Below are positions 27,193 to 36,087 of a stretch of DNA of 64,000 nt, one piece after another (position 1 is the stretch's first letter; the number at the start of each line of letters is the position of its first letter). The notes beneath the pieces were generated by a model that was not told where the DNA came from, did not search any database, and saw nothing but the letters and a program-made list of their open reading frames with translations. The stretch is from NCBI RefSeq assembly GCF_005435165.1, contig NZ_SGUC01000007.1:1-64000 (forward strand), read 5' to 3'. This stretch comes from Halorubrum sp. GN11_10-6_MGM (lineage in GTDB: Archaea; Halobacteriota; Halobacteria; Halobacteriales; Haloferacaceae). Both the position numbers and the translations under genes were made by a program.

Positions 27193-28152
27193 ATGTCACG
27201 AACGCCCTCCACCTCCCGTCGCCGCGCCCTGGCGCTGGCGGCGGGCGGAACGCTCGGGACGCTCGCCGGCTGTCTCGGTACCCTCGACCGGATCGGTGAC
27301 GGCGGGAGCGACGGCTCCGGCGACGGGTTCACCGACACGACCGACTTGCCCGAGCCGGAGTACGGCCACTGGTTCGACGGCGGGACAGATTACGCCGGGA
27401 CGGTCGACCGGCGGGGCGAGGACGAGGTCGCGATCGCGGTCGGCGACGGCGACGGATTTCGATTCGACCCCGCGGCGGTGTGGGTCGACTACGACACGAC
27501 GGTCCGCTGGGAGTGGACCGGTGAGAGTGGCGTCCACGACGTAGTGACGTACGACGGTCCTGCGGCGATCAGATCGGAACTCACCGACGAGGCCGGTCAC
27601 GAGTACGCTGTCACTCTCACCGAGGCCCACGAGGGGATCACCCGGTACTCCTGTCGCCCCCACCAGAGCATCGGCGAGCACGGGGCGCTCGTCGTCGGCC
27701 CGGAGATCGAGTCGTACGTCACGGAGTACGACACGACGCCCGTCGATTACGGCGACTGGTTCGCGGAGACGCCGAACGTTTCCGGGACCGAGAATCCGCT
27801 CCGACGAGACTCGGTCACCGTCCGCGTCGGCGGCCCCGGTGGATACGACCCGGAGGCCGAGGAGTGGGACACCGGTCTCGTCTACGGCACGCCCGCGCTC
27901 CGCGTGACTCCCGGAACGACCGTCAGGTGGCGCTGGATACCCGGCGCGGGCGAACACAGCGTCGTCGCCGAAGACGGGCCCTTCGAGAGCGACCTCGTCG
28001 CCGTCGAGGCCGCCGACACCCCTGAAGATCAGGAGGCGGAACACGTGTTCGAGCACACCTTCGAGGAGGCGGGAATCCACGAGTACGCCTGCGAGCGCCA
28101 CCGGAACGGCGGGATGCGCGGCGCGGTAGTCGTCTCGCCGTCTCGGTACTGA
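27193..28152 (+). CDS. Secreted lipoprotein with two halocyanin-type copper domains
   Basis: The 319-residue protein begins with a twin-arginine signal (TSRRRALALAAGG) and a lipobox ending LAGC, so it is probably exported by Tat and lipid-anchored. Two plastocyanin-like domains follow. The second is complete for type 1 copper: His in GEHSVV, and Cys, His and Met in ACERHRNGGMRGAVVV. The first has His in GVHDVV and YSCRPHQSIGEHGALVVG, where Glu-His replaces the axial Met. It probably carries electrons outside the membrane. Confidence 0.87.
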   Translation: MSRTPSTSRRRALALAAGGTLGTLAGCLGTLDRIGDGGSDGSGDGFTDTTDLPEPEYGHWFDGGTDYAGTVDRRGEDEVAIAVGDGDGFRFDPAAVWVDYDTTVRWEWTGESGVHDVVTYDGPAAIRSELTDEAGHEYAVTLTEAHEGITRYSCRPHQSIGEHGALVVGPEIESYVTEYDTTPVDYGDWFAETPNVSGTENPLRRDSVTVRVGGPGGYDPEAEEWDTGLVYGTPALRVTPGTTVRWRWIPGAGEHSVVAEDGPFESDLVAVEAADTPEDQEAEHVFEHTFEEAGIHEYACERHRNGGMRGAVVVSPSRY

Positions 28153-28224
28153 GCGCGTCGGTGGGACCGAGCGCTCGGGCGCCGAGGCGAAACGTCCAAT
28201 TCCCCGGCGGGCGATCGGACGACA

Positions 28225-29427
28225 ATGAAGGCGATCAAGGACAGCGTCCACGGACACGTCCGGCTCGGCGACCTCGCGACCGAGCTTGTCGACACGCCGG
28301 CGTTCCAGCGGCTGCGACACATCAAACAGCTGTCCACCGTCCGGCTCGTCTACCCCTCCGCGAACCACACCCGGTTCGAGCACAGCCTCGGCGTCTACCA
28401 CTTGGCCGGTCGCGCGGTCGAGGGCCTCGGGGTCGACGACGACACCGCGGCGCACGTCCGGGCGGCGGCGATGCTCCACGACGTCGGCCACGGCCCGTAC
28501 GGCCACCAGACCGAGGGGATCATCCGCCGCGCGACCGGCCGGGACCACGACGACGTGCGGTGGCTTCTCACGGACGCCGACCGCGAGGTCTGCCAGATCC
28601 TCGAACGCAACGGCCTCGACCCGGAGCGCGTCGCCGCCCTGATCGACGGCGAGGGGGCCTTGGGCCCGCTCGTCTCGGGCGAGCTCGACGTCGACCGCAT
28701 GGATTACCTCGTGCGCGACGCCCACCACACCGGCGTCCCGTACGGCACCGTCGACACCGGGCGGCTCGTCACGGAACTCCGACTGATCGGCGGCGACGGG
28801 GAGAGAGCCTCGGCGGATCTCGTCTTAGACGAGGGGAACGTCGCCACCGCCGAGAGCCTGCTCGTCGCGCGGTCGCTGATGAACGCCGTCGTCTACCGCC
28901 ACCACGTCTCCCGAGTCGCGGGCGCGATGCTGGAGCGGGCCTGCGAGCGCTACCTCGACCGCACGGAGACCGACGTGGAGGCGTTCCGTCGGATGGCGGA
29001 CCACGACCTCCTCGTCGAGCTCCGTCACCGGGTCCCGGCGCTCGGCGAGCGCATCGAGCGGCGCGACCTCTACAAGCGCGCCGTCTGGGCCGAGCTCGAC
29101 GAGGTTCCGGCGGGGACCGTCGACGCGGGGCGCGCGGAGGAGCGGGCCGCCGAACGCGAGATCGCGGACGCCGTGGGCGTCGACCGCGACGCGGTCCTCG
29201 TGGACATCCCCTCCCGCCCGGCGCTCAAGGAGTCCGGTTCCGCCGTCGTCGTCGACGGCGTCCCGCAGCGGTTAGAGGACGCCTCGGAGCTCGTCACCGG
29301 GCTCCGGGCCGCCGAGCGCCGCCGCTGGCGGCTCGGGGTCTACTGTCCGGCCGAACACGTCGGCGCGGTCGCGAGCGCGGCGCGGGACGTGCTGGGGCTG
29401 CGGGCGGCGAGTCGACCCTCCGCCTGA
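28225..29427 (+). CDS. HD-domain phosphohydrolase, paralogue 1
   Basis: The 400-residue protein has the metal-dependent HD fold. Visible motifs are RFEHSLGVYHLA, MLHDVGHGPYGHQ (HD pair) and VSGELDVDRMDYLVRDAHHT (second metal-site Asp). The family includes dNTP triphosphohydrolases and other phosphohydrolases; the true substrate is unknown. It is closely related to the HD gene at 30171, with a UspA gene of opposite strand between the two. Confidence 0.88.
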   Translation: MKAIKDSVHGHVRLGDLATELVDTPAFQRLRHIKQLSTVRLVYPSANHTRFEHSLGVYHLAGRAVEGLGVDDDTAAHVRAAAMLHDVGHGPYGHQTEGIIRRATGRDHDDVRWLLTDADREVCQILERNGLDPERVAALIDGEGALGPLVSGELDVDRMDYLVRDAHHTGVPYGTVDTGRLVTELRLIGGDGERASADLVLDEGNVATAESLLVARSLMNAVVYRHHVSRVAGAMLERACERYLDRTETDVEAFRRMADHDLLVELRHRVPALGERIERRDLYKRAVWAELDEVPAGTVDAGRAEERAAEREIADAVGVDRDAVLVDIPSRPALKESGSAVVVDGVPQRLEDASELVTGLRAAERRRWRLGVYCPAEHVGAVASAARDVLGLRAASRPSA

Positions 29428-29504
29428 GCGGCGCAGCCGAACGAGTCCCCGCCGCCCGCACGGCGCGGTCCGCGGGCCGAGCGACCCGCCGCCTCGCGCT
29501 CTCC

Positions 29505-29909
29505 TCAGACTCCGTCGGGGCCCGGAACCGCCAGCACGGGGCGGTCCGCGTTCAACACGAGCTCCTGCGTCGTGCTGCCGAACACGGCCTTGCCGGCCGG
29601 ACTCCGCTTGCGGCCCGACACGCAGATGACGTCGGCGTCGACGTCGTCCGCCGCCGCGATGAGCTCGTCGCCGGGGTCGCCGCTGGCCTCGTGGTGGACG
29701 CAGTCGACGCCGGCGTCTTCGAGGGCCTCGCGGGCGCGCCGCACGGTCCCGAGCTGGTGGACCGACGCGCCCTCCGGGTTGTCCTGAAAGACGTGACAGA
29801 GGTGCGCGGTCACCTCGTCGGGAGCACCGGGCAGATCGATGACCGCCTCCGCCTGTGTGATCGCCCGCTGTTCGTCGTCGAGTCCGATGGCGAGCAACAC
29901 GTCGTACAT
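29505..29909 (-). CDS. Universal stress protein, UspA family
   Basis: The 134-residue protein starts MYDVLLAIGLDDEQRAITQA. The C-terminal nucleotide-site pattern is SGRKRSPAGKAVFGSTTQEL then PVLAVPG. Start at the ATG at 29909 gives the usual first strand; an open frame runs upstream through repeat DNA but is not conserved-looking. The gene is embedded between the two HD-domain paralogues. Confidence 0.92.
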   Translation of the reverse strand: MYDVLLAIGLDDEQRAITQAEAVIDLPGAPDEVTAHLCHVFQDNPEGASVHQLGTVRRAREALEDAGVDCVHHEASGDPGDELIAAADDVDADVICVSGRKRSPAGKAVFGSTTQELVLNADRPVLAVPGPDGV

Positions 29910-29974
29910 ACGCGACGCTTCGCAGGGTCGGCGTATAAATCGTGCCGGGGATTCGCGGGGAACGGAATCGGATC

Positions 29975-30102
29975 GCGACGGAACCGGCTCGCAACGAACT
30001 CGCGTCGCGACGGAACCGGCTCGCAACGAACTCGCGTCGGGACGAAATCAGGTCACAGCGAACTCGCATCGGGACGCAACCGCCTCGCAGCGAACTCGCC
30101 TC
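29975..30102. repeat. Four 32-bp tandem repeats upstream of the second HD gene
   Basis: Four units of exactly 32 bp occupy 29975-30006, 30007-30038, 30039-30070 and 30071-30102. The first two are identical. The last two share GGGACG, the CGAACTCGC core and the overall spacing. A partial fifth unit precedes them. The array lies between the Usp gene and the TATA-like CTTTTATCC (about 30140) of HD paralogue 2. The spacing is close to three helical turns. Confidence 0.85.
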
Positions 30103-30170
30103 ACGGCGAGACGGGCGCCGTTCCGGTCGACACTCACAGCCTTTTATCCGTTGCCGCCGAAGGCGGACGC

Positions 30171-31433
30171 ATGATCACGGTCAAAGACACCGTCCACGAC
30201 CACATCGAGATCGACGGTGTCGCCGCGGCGCTCGTCGACACCCCCGCCGTCCAGCGCCTCCGACACGTCAAACAGCTCGGGACGGTCCAGCTCGTCTACC
30301 CCTCGGCGAACCACACGCGGTTCGAGCACAGCCTCGGCGTCTACCACCTCGCGAGCCGCGCGCTCGACCACCTCGGGATCGAGGGGAAACGCGCAGACCG
30401 CATCGAGGCCGCGGCGATGCTCCACGACGTCGGCCACGGCCCGTTCAGCCACAACCTCGAATCGCTCACCCACCGCCGGACCGGGAAGTACCACGACGAC
30501 GTCGACGGGCTGCTCGCGACCGGCGCGGTCGGTGAGGTGCTGCGCGACCACGACCTCGACCCGGACCGGATCGCCGGGATCGTCGCCGGCGAGGGGCCGT
30601 ACGCCGGGCTCGTCTCGGGCGAGCTCGACGTCGACCGCATGGATTACCTCGTGCGCGACGCCTACCACACGGGGGTCCCGTACGGCACCATCGACACCGA
30701 GCGGTTCGTCCGCGAACTGACGTTCGTCGAGCGCGGTGACGGCGCGAGCGCCGACGGATCGAGTCGTGACGGTCCCGAACTGGTCTTGGACGAGGGGAAC
30801 GTCCAGACCGCGGAGAGCCTGCTCCTCGCCCGGGCGCTGATGAATCCGGTCGTCTACACCCACCACGTCGCGCGCATCTCGAAGGCGATGCTGCGCCGGG
30901 CGGCGACCGAGCTCCTCGACGCGACCGCGACGACGGCGCCCGAGCTCCGGCGGATGGACGACCACGACTTCCTCGCCGCGATCCGCGACTGCCGCGAGAC
31001 GGCGGAGCTCTCCCGCCGCTACGACGAGCGCGACCTCTACAAGCTGGCGGTGTGGGCCGAGTACGACGACGTTCCCGAGCGCGTCCACGACGCGGACCAC
31101 GCGGCCGAGGCCGCCCTCGAACGCGAGATCGCCGCGGAGGCCGGCGTCGCCCGCGACCACGTGATCTTAGACGTCCCGCCCGAGCCGACGATGCGGGAGT
31201 CGACGGCGCGTGTGACCGTCAACGGGGAGATCCGACGCCTCGAACGCCAGTCGCCGCTCGTCTCCGCGCTCCGGACCGCCCAGCGCAACCAGTGGCGGCT
31301 CGGCGTGTACGCGCCCGAGCCGGCGACCGACCGCGTCGGCCGCGCGGCCGCGGACGTGCTCGGCCTCGACCCCGACGGGCTCGTGACCGAGGTCCGGAAC
31401 GCGATGCCGACGACGCTCGACGAGTTCGAGTAG
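30171..31433 (+). CDS. HD-domain phosphohydrolase, paralogue 2
   Basis: The 420-residue HD-fold protein carries VKDTVHDHIEIDG, RFEHSLGVYHLA, MLHDVGHGPFSHN and SGELDVDRMDYLVRDAYHT. It is a close paralogue of the gene at 28225, and one stretch of about 55 bp is identical between them. It probably hydrolyses a nucleotide or phosphoester; the substrate is unknown. Start at the ATG at 30171 is supported by the TATA-like element about 25 nt upstream. An open frame runs through from the first HD gene in another frame, but it is not a fusion. Confidence 0.88.
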   Translation: MITVKDTVHDHIEIDGVAAALVDTPAVQRLRHVKQLGTVQLVYPSANHTRFEHSLGVYHLASRALDHLGIEGKRADRIEAAAMLHDVGHGPFSHNLESLTHRRTGKYHDDVDGLLATGAVGEVLRDHDLDPDRIAGIVAGEGPYAGLVSGELDVDRMDYLVRDAYHTGVPYGTIDTERFVRELTFVERGDGASADGSSRDGPELVLDEGNVQTAESLLLARALMNPVVYTHHVARISKAMLRRAATELLDATATTAPELRRMDDHDFLAAIRDCRETAELSRRYDERDLYKLAVWAEYDDVPERVHDADHAAEAALEREIAAEAGVARDHVILDVPPEPTMRESTARVTVNGEIRRLERQSPLVSALRTAQRNQWRLGVYAPEPATDRVGRAAADVLGLDPDGLVTEVRNAMPTTLDEFE

Positions 31434-31489
31434 CCGGCCCCGCCGTCCCGGTCCCGTGACGTTTTAACCCCGGCTGGCGATCCTCCGGT

Positions 31490-32554
31490 ATGCATCTGGA
31501 GGGGACGATTCTGGTCGGTCCCGACTTCGAGCCGGTCGAGGGCCGGGTCGTCGTCGCGGACGGCGAGATCGTCCGGATCGAGGAGGAGTCGGTCGAGAGC
31601 GACGACGTACTCCTCCCGGCGTTCGTCAACGCCCACACCCACATCGGCGATTCGATCGCCAAGGAGGCCGGCGAGGGGCTCTCGCTCGACGACCTCGTCG
31701 CCCCGCCGGACGGCCTGAAACACCGGCTCCTCCGGGCGACCGACCGCGAGGAGAAGGTGGCCGCGATGGCGCGCACCCTGCGGTACATGGAGTCGACGGG
31801 CACGGGCACGTTCCTGGAGTTCCGCGAGGGCGGCGTCGACGGCGTGCGCACGCTCCGCGACGCGCTCGCGGGCGAGGGGGTCGCGTTCGGCGAGCGCGCG
31901 ATCGAGCCGGTCGTCTTCGGCCGCGACGACCCCGACGTGCTCTCGGTCGCCGACGGGTACGGGGCCTCGGGCGCCCGCGACGCCGACTTCGACGCGGTCC
32001 GCTCGGCGGCCCGCGACGCCGGCAAACCCTTCGGGATCCACGCCGGCGAGCGCGACGCGGACGACGTCAACGCCGCGATGGACCTCGACCCCGACTTCCT
32101 CGTCCACATGGTCCACGCCGAACCGATCCACCTCGAACGGCTCGCCGACCGGGAGACGCCCGTCGTCGTCTGCCCGCGCTCGAACCTCGTGACGAACGTC
32201 GGCGTGCCGCCGATCCGCGAACTGGCGGCGCGCACTACCGTCGCGCTCGGCACGGACAACGTGATGACCGACTCGCCGTCGATGTTCCGCGAGATGGAGT
32301 TCGCGGCGAAGCTCTCGGATCTCCCCGCCCGGGAGATCCTCCGGATGGCGACGGCCAACGGCGCCCATATCGCCGGGCTGAACCGCGGCGTGATCGAGTC
32401 AGGCGCGGACGCGGACCTGCTCGTCCTCGACGGCGACTCCGACAACCTCGCTGGCGCCCGCGACCTTGTCCGGGCGGTCGTCAGGCGCGCCGGACAGGCC
32501 GACGTCTCGCGGGTCGTGATCGGCGGCGAGTCGGTCGTCCCGCGCGCCGACTGA
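31490..32554 (+). CDS. Amidohydrolase-family protein (metal-dependent, deaminase-like)
   Basis: The 354-residue protein has the amidohydrolase TIM-barrel motifs. These are the metal pair in FVNAHTHIGDS, GIHAGERDAD, MVHAEPIHLE and the catalytic Asp in ALGTDNVMTDSP. C-terminal VIESGADADLLVLDGDS is the usual closing of the small beta domain. It probably deaminates a nitrogen heterocycle or hydrolyses a cyclic amide (chlorohydrolase/cytosine deaminase-like group). The exact substrate is unknown. Confidence 0.85.
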   Translation: MHLEGTILVGPDFEPVEGRVVVADGEIVRIEEESVESDDVLLPAFVNAHTHIGDSIAKEAGEGLSLDDLVAPPDGLKHRLLRATDREEKVAAMARTLRYMESTGTGTFLEFREGGVDGVRTLRDALAGEGVAFGERAIEPVVFGRDDPDVLSVADGYGASGARDADFDAVRSAARDAGKPFGIHAGERDADDVNAAMDLDPDFLVHMVHAEPIHLERLADRETPVVVCPRSNLVTNVGVPPIRELAARTTVALGTDNVMTDSPSMFREMEFAAKLSDLPAREILRMATANGAHIAGLNRGVIESGADADLLVLDGDSDNLAGARDLVRAVVRRAGQADVSRVVIGGESVVPRAD

Positions 32555-32633
32555 CCCGCCGCGAGTTCGGCGGCCGTCCGACCGAAGGTCCCCGTCGACG
32601 GAGTGAAACCCCTCGCGGCCGTGTGATACCGTG

Positions 32634-33089
32634 ATGACGACGCTCTCGCTGCTCGCCGGACTCGCCCTCGGACCGGTCGTCGGACTCCTCGCGACGCTCG
32701 CGATGGACCCGGTGATGGCGCGGCGCCCGGAGGGGGAGACGGCGCCGAAGGTCGCTGCGAGCGTGCTCACGGACACGCCCGTCGACGACGCGCCGGAGCG
32801 GCTGGCGACGTGGGTCCACTACGTCGCCGGCGCCGGCTCCGGGCTGCTGTTCGTCGGCCTCGTCTCGGCGGTTCAGGCGGCGCTCGGCGCGGGAACCGCC
32901 GTCGCGCTGGCGGTCGCGGGCGTCGCGCAGTTCGCGCTGATGGTCGGCTTCTTCGCGCTCGTCCCGCTGCCGCGCGCGTCCGGACTCCCGCGCCAGCGGC
33001 TCGGGCCGATCCGGCGCGACTGGGCGGTCTCGGCCGCGGCGTACGTCCTCGTCGCCGCCCTGATCGTCGCGGTCGCGACCGGGGTCTGA
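32634..33089 (+). CDS. Integral membrane protein, 151 aa
   Basis: The 151-residue protein has about four helices: residues 4-24, 62-82, 88-110 and 128-150. The first loop carries ARRPEGETAPKVAASVLTDT. I do not recognise a family. The start is the ATG at 32634 (a GTG lies one codon earlier). It lies between the amidohydrolase and thymidine kinase genes on the same strand. Confidence 0.7.
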   Translation: MTTLSLLAGLALGPVVGLLATLAMDPVMARRPEGETAPKVAASVLTDTPVDDAPERLATWVHYVAGAGSGLLFVGLVSAVQAALGAGTAVALAVAGVAQFALMVGFFALVPLPRASGLPRQRLGPIRRDWAVSAAAYVLVAALIVAVATGV

Positions 33090-33181
33090 TCCCCGGCTGA
33101 CGGCGGTGTTCGACGGTCGCGAAACGGACGCGACGCGGCGGGAGAGTAATGGTTTAGTCGCTGGCACCGGCCCGATAGGGT

Positions 33182-33823
33182 ATGCACGCCATCACTCGAT
33201 CCGGCTGGATCGAGGTCATCTCCGGGTCGATGTTCTCGGGCAAGACGGAGGAGCTGCTCCGCCGGCTCCGGCGGTCCGAGATCGCCGGCCAGTCGGTCGC
33301 CGTCTACACGCCCGCGGTCGACGACCGCTACGGCGAGACGACGATCGGGAGCCACACGGGCCGCCAGTGGGAGGCGACCGTCGTCAACAACGAGGGCGAC
33401 GGCCCGCTCGACGTCCTCGACGACGACCCGGCCGAGGTCGTCGCGATCGACGAGGCGAACTTCTTCTCGAACGCCCTCATCGAGGTCTGTAACACCCTCG
33501 CGGACCGCGGCAGCCGCGTGATCGTCTCGGGCACCGACCAGACGTTCCGCGGCGAGCCGTTCGAGCCGCTGCCGCAGCTCATGGCGACCGCCGAGTACGT
33601 CGACAAGCTACAGGCCATCTGCTCGGTCTGCGGCGAGCCCGCCTCCCGGAACCAGCGGCTCATCGAGGGCGAGCCCGCCCACGTCGACGACCCGACGATC
33701 CTCGTCGGCGCCGAGGAGTCCTACGAGGCCCGGTGCCGCGACTGCCACGTCCTCTTGACCGGGGACCGGCCCGACGAACAGCGCCCGTTCGAGAGCGCCG
33801 AGGCGGACTCCGCGAACGACTGA
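33182..33823 (+). CDS. tdk: Thymidine kinase (TK1 type)
   Basis: The 213-residue enzyme phosphorylates thymidine with ATP in the salvage pathway. Walker A is GSMFSGKTEELLRRL near the N-terminus. The DEANFF segment gives the Walker B-like Asp. The lasso and zinc site use CSVCG and CRDCH. Length and motif order match archaeal TK1-type enzymes. A TATA-like ATGGTTTAG lies about 26 nt before the ATG. Confidence 0.95.
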   Translation: MHAITRSGWIEVISGSMFSGKTEELLRRLRRSEIAGQSVAVYTPAVDDRYGETTIGSHTGRQWEATVVNNEGDGPLDVLDDDPAEVVAIDEANFFSNALIEVCNTLADRGSRVIVSGTDQTFRGEPFEPLPQLMATAEYVDKLQAICSVCGEPASRNQRLIEGEPAHVDDPTILVGAEESYEARCRDCHVLLTGDRPDEQRPFESAEADSAND

Positions 33824-33887
33824 GCCGGTTCCCCGGCCGGTCGTCCGTCGGCGTGGGGTCGGTCGTCCGTCAACACGAGACCGACGC

Positions 33888-35069
33888 TCAGTCGGATCGG
33901 CGCGCCCGTCGGTAGGCCCACAGGTGTCCGTCGCCGCCCGGGAGGTCGATCGATCTGTACGTGCGGACCAGCGTTCCTCCGTTCGCGAGCGCGAGCCGCT
34001 CGTCGTCGACCGGGCGCCGAGCCTCGACGATCCGCTCGATCCGGTCGACGAACTCCTCCGGCTCCGCGAACTCCGCGCTCAGCTCCTCGGCGAGCGCCTC
34101 GCAGTCGACGCCGGTCGCGGTCTCCGGGTCCCCGTCCACGTCGAGCAGGTCGTACAGCCGCTCGTTCACCCGTATCACCCGCCTGTCGGCGTCTTCGACG
34201 AGCATCCCCACGGGAAGCGCGTCGAGCGCGGTCGACAACACGGCGTTCGTCCGCTCGATCTCGCGTTTCCGCGCCTCCTCTTCGGTGACGTCCTCGAACT
34301 GCGAGAAGACGCCGATCACCGCGTCCTCGTCGTCGGTCACCACTTGGTTGTGCCACGCGCAGCGGATCCGCTCGCCGTCGCTGCGGACGTTCTCGTTGAC
34401 GCTCTGGTACCCGCCCTTATCCGAGAGCAGGTCCCGTTCGAGCGCGGCCACGTGCCGGTACTCCGGCTCGGGAACGAACGGGAGCCACGTTCCGCCGAGC
34501 AGGTCCGACTCGTCGTAGCCGAGGATCTCCTCCGCGGCGGGGTTCACCCGAACGATCCGGAAGGCCTCGTCGTACTCGATCGTTCCGAGCGGCGACTGCT
34601 CGATGAACCGCGAGAGCCGCTCCTGGCTCGCGGCGAGCGCGGCCCGCGATCGGTGTTGGTCGACCGCGTTCCGCACTCGGTTGGCCAGCACCTCGTACTG
34701 ATCGTTGCCGCCGCGCTTCTGGATGTAGTCGGTCGCGCCCGCGGCGATGGCCTCGCTCGCTATCTCCTCGCTGCCCTTGCCGGTGAACAGCACGAAGGGG
34801 ACCTCGACGCCGCGGTCGCGGACCCACTGGAGGAGCGTCAGCCCGTCCGTCCCGGGCATGTCGTAGTCGGAGACGACGCAGTCGATCGGCGCCGAATCAA
34901 GCGTTTCGAGGGCGTCGTCGACGTCGGCCGCGGACGTCACCGCGAACGCCTCGTCGATCCGCTCGAGGAAGGTCGCGGTCAGATCGAGGAAGGCCTGATC
35001 GTCGTCGACGTGGAGGACGCGAACCGCCGACGCGTCCTCCGACTGGGGGTCCGCGTGAGTCCCCGTCAT
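33888..35069 (-). CDS. Response regulator receiver with two PAS domains
   Basis: The 393-residue protein has a receiver domain at about residues 17-130, with DDD near the N-terminus, the phosphoacceptor Asp in VVSDYDMPGTDG and the conserved Lys in YIQKRGG. PAS domains follow at about 150-270 (RFIEQSPLGTIEYDEAFRI) and 280-385 (ALPVGMLVEDADRRVIRVNE). There is no histidine kinase, HTH or GGDEF domain, so output must go through a partner. Two-part receiver-PAS proteins are common in haloarchaeal signalling. No kinase gene is adjacent. Confidence 0.88.
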   Translation of the reverse strand: MTGTHADPQSEDASAVRVLHVDDDQAFLDLTATFLERIDEAFAVTSAADVDDALETLDSAPIDCVVSDYDMPGTDGLTLLQWVRDRGVEVPFVLFTGKGSEEIASEAIAAGATDYIQKRGGNDQYEVLANRVRNAVDQHRSRAALAASQERLSRFIEQSPLGTIEYDEAFRIVRVNPAAEEILGYDESDLLGGTWLPFVPEPEYRHVAALERDLLSDKGGYQSVNENVRSDGERIRCAWHNQVVTDDEDAVIGVFSQFEDVTEEEARKREIERTNAVLSTALDALPVGMLVEDADRRVIRVNERLYDLLDVDGDPETATGVDCEALAEELSAEFAEPEEFVDRIERIVEARRPVDDERLALANGGTLVRTYRSIDLPGGDGHLWAYRRARRSD

Positions 35070-35137
35070 GTAATGCCATACCGGGACCTACCGGATATAC
35101 GTTCGGGTCGCGCCGCCGCCGCCGGCCGGCGCTCGGC

Positions 35138-35413
35138 TCACGCTCCGTCGGCGTCGCCGTCGCGCTCGTTCGCGAGCGTCCCCTCGGCGGTCGCGGTCCC
35201 GTCGGGGGCGGTCGCGAGCCGGAACAGCCCCACGAGCGCGCCCGCCGCCACCAGCGTCCCCTCGATTTTCGCGGCCGCGTACACCCACTCGCGCGGCTCG
35301 GCCTCGCCGGCGTTCCGGTAGAGCGCGCGCGTCCAGAGCGCGACGGCGCGCCGCGGCGCGACGGCTTCCAGCAGTCCGCCGATCCCGGCCACTAACAGCA
35401 GTAACGCTTTCAT
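35138..35413 (-). CDS. Small membrane protein, 91 aa
   Basis: The 91-residue protein starts MKALLLLVAGIGGLLEAV, with hydrophobic helices at about 1-18 and 50-68 and an acidic tail. I do not recognise a family. Start at the ATG at 35413 gives the N-terminal helix directly, while a longer open frame upstream is Arg-rich and not credible. Confidence 0.7.
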   Translation of the reverse strand: MKALLLLVAGIGGLLEAVAPRRAVALWTRALYRNAGEAEPREWVYAAAKIEGTLVAAGALVGLFRLATAPDGTATAEGTLANERDGDADGA

Positions 35414-35481
35414 ACGCGTCCTTCGACGCCGACCCTCAAAAGCGGACCGGGGAGCGCCCCGTCGGTCGAGGGTCGCTCCGG

Positions 35482-36087
35482 TCAGTCCGCGCTCACCGGC
35501 TCCGCGCCGTCGAGGTAGCGCCGACAGGTCGCGGCCGCCCACTCGCGGACGGCCGGGTCCCCCGTCCACAGCAGCGCGGCGATCCCGGCGTCGTCGACCA
35601 GTCCGACGAGGGCGCGCTCGTCGGCGAGGGCCACGGCCACCGGCGACTCGCCGGCGTGGCGGTACGCGTCGACGCCGCGGTCGGCGAGCGCCCGCCGGAC
35701 GATCGGTCCGGTCGCGCCGGAGAGGCGGTCGCTCGCGGCGTCGGTGAACACGACGCGAACCGTTCGCGGGGGGTTCGTATCGGGGTCGGCGTCGCTCCCC
35801 TCGTCTGACCCGGGGTCGTCCGCCGACAGCGAGGCGTTCAGTCGCCGCGCGAGGTCGGCGTCGAACCGCGGGACGACGGCGACGACGCTGTCCGCCTCGC
35901 CGACGAGTTCGGCGAGCCGCCCGGCGGGGATTCGGGAATCGCCCTCGCCCGCGTCGTCGCCGTCCGGCCCCCTCCCGCGCTCGACGACTTCGATTCGCTC
36001 GTCGAGGCTCGCGGGATCGGCCTCGACGGCGCGCGCCACGAGCGAGCGGAGGACCGCCGCGGGCGACGCGGAGCCGTCGTCGGTCAC
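35482..36087 (-). CDS. Uncharacterised haloarchaeal protein, possible regulator effector domain
   Basis: The 201-residue protein starts at a GTG at 36087 that overlaps the methyltransferase stop (GTGA), so coupling is likely. The C-terminal half (VVFTDAASDRLSGATGPIVR, LALADERALVGLVDDAGIAA, then LLWTGDPAVREWAAATCRRY) looks like the ligand or effector part of haloarchaeal transcription regulators. No HTH is visible in the N-terminal half. The function is unknown. Confidence 0.6.
   Translation of the reverse strand: MTDDGSASPAAVLRSLVARAVEADPASLDERIEVVERGRGPDGDDAGEGDSRIPAGRLAELVGEADSVVAVVPRFDADLARRLNASLSADDPGSDEGSDADPDTNPPRTVRVVFTDAASDRLSGATGPIVRRALADRGVDAYRHAGESPVAVALADERALVGLVDDAGIAALLWTGDPAVREWAAATCRRYLDGAEPVSAD

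Noticed and set aside
28161-31433. A 1090-residue open frame covering both HD genes
   Set aside because: The first two-thirds are Arg/Pro-rich and antisense or out of frame to the first HD gene and Usp; only the last 420 residues form a real protein.
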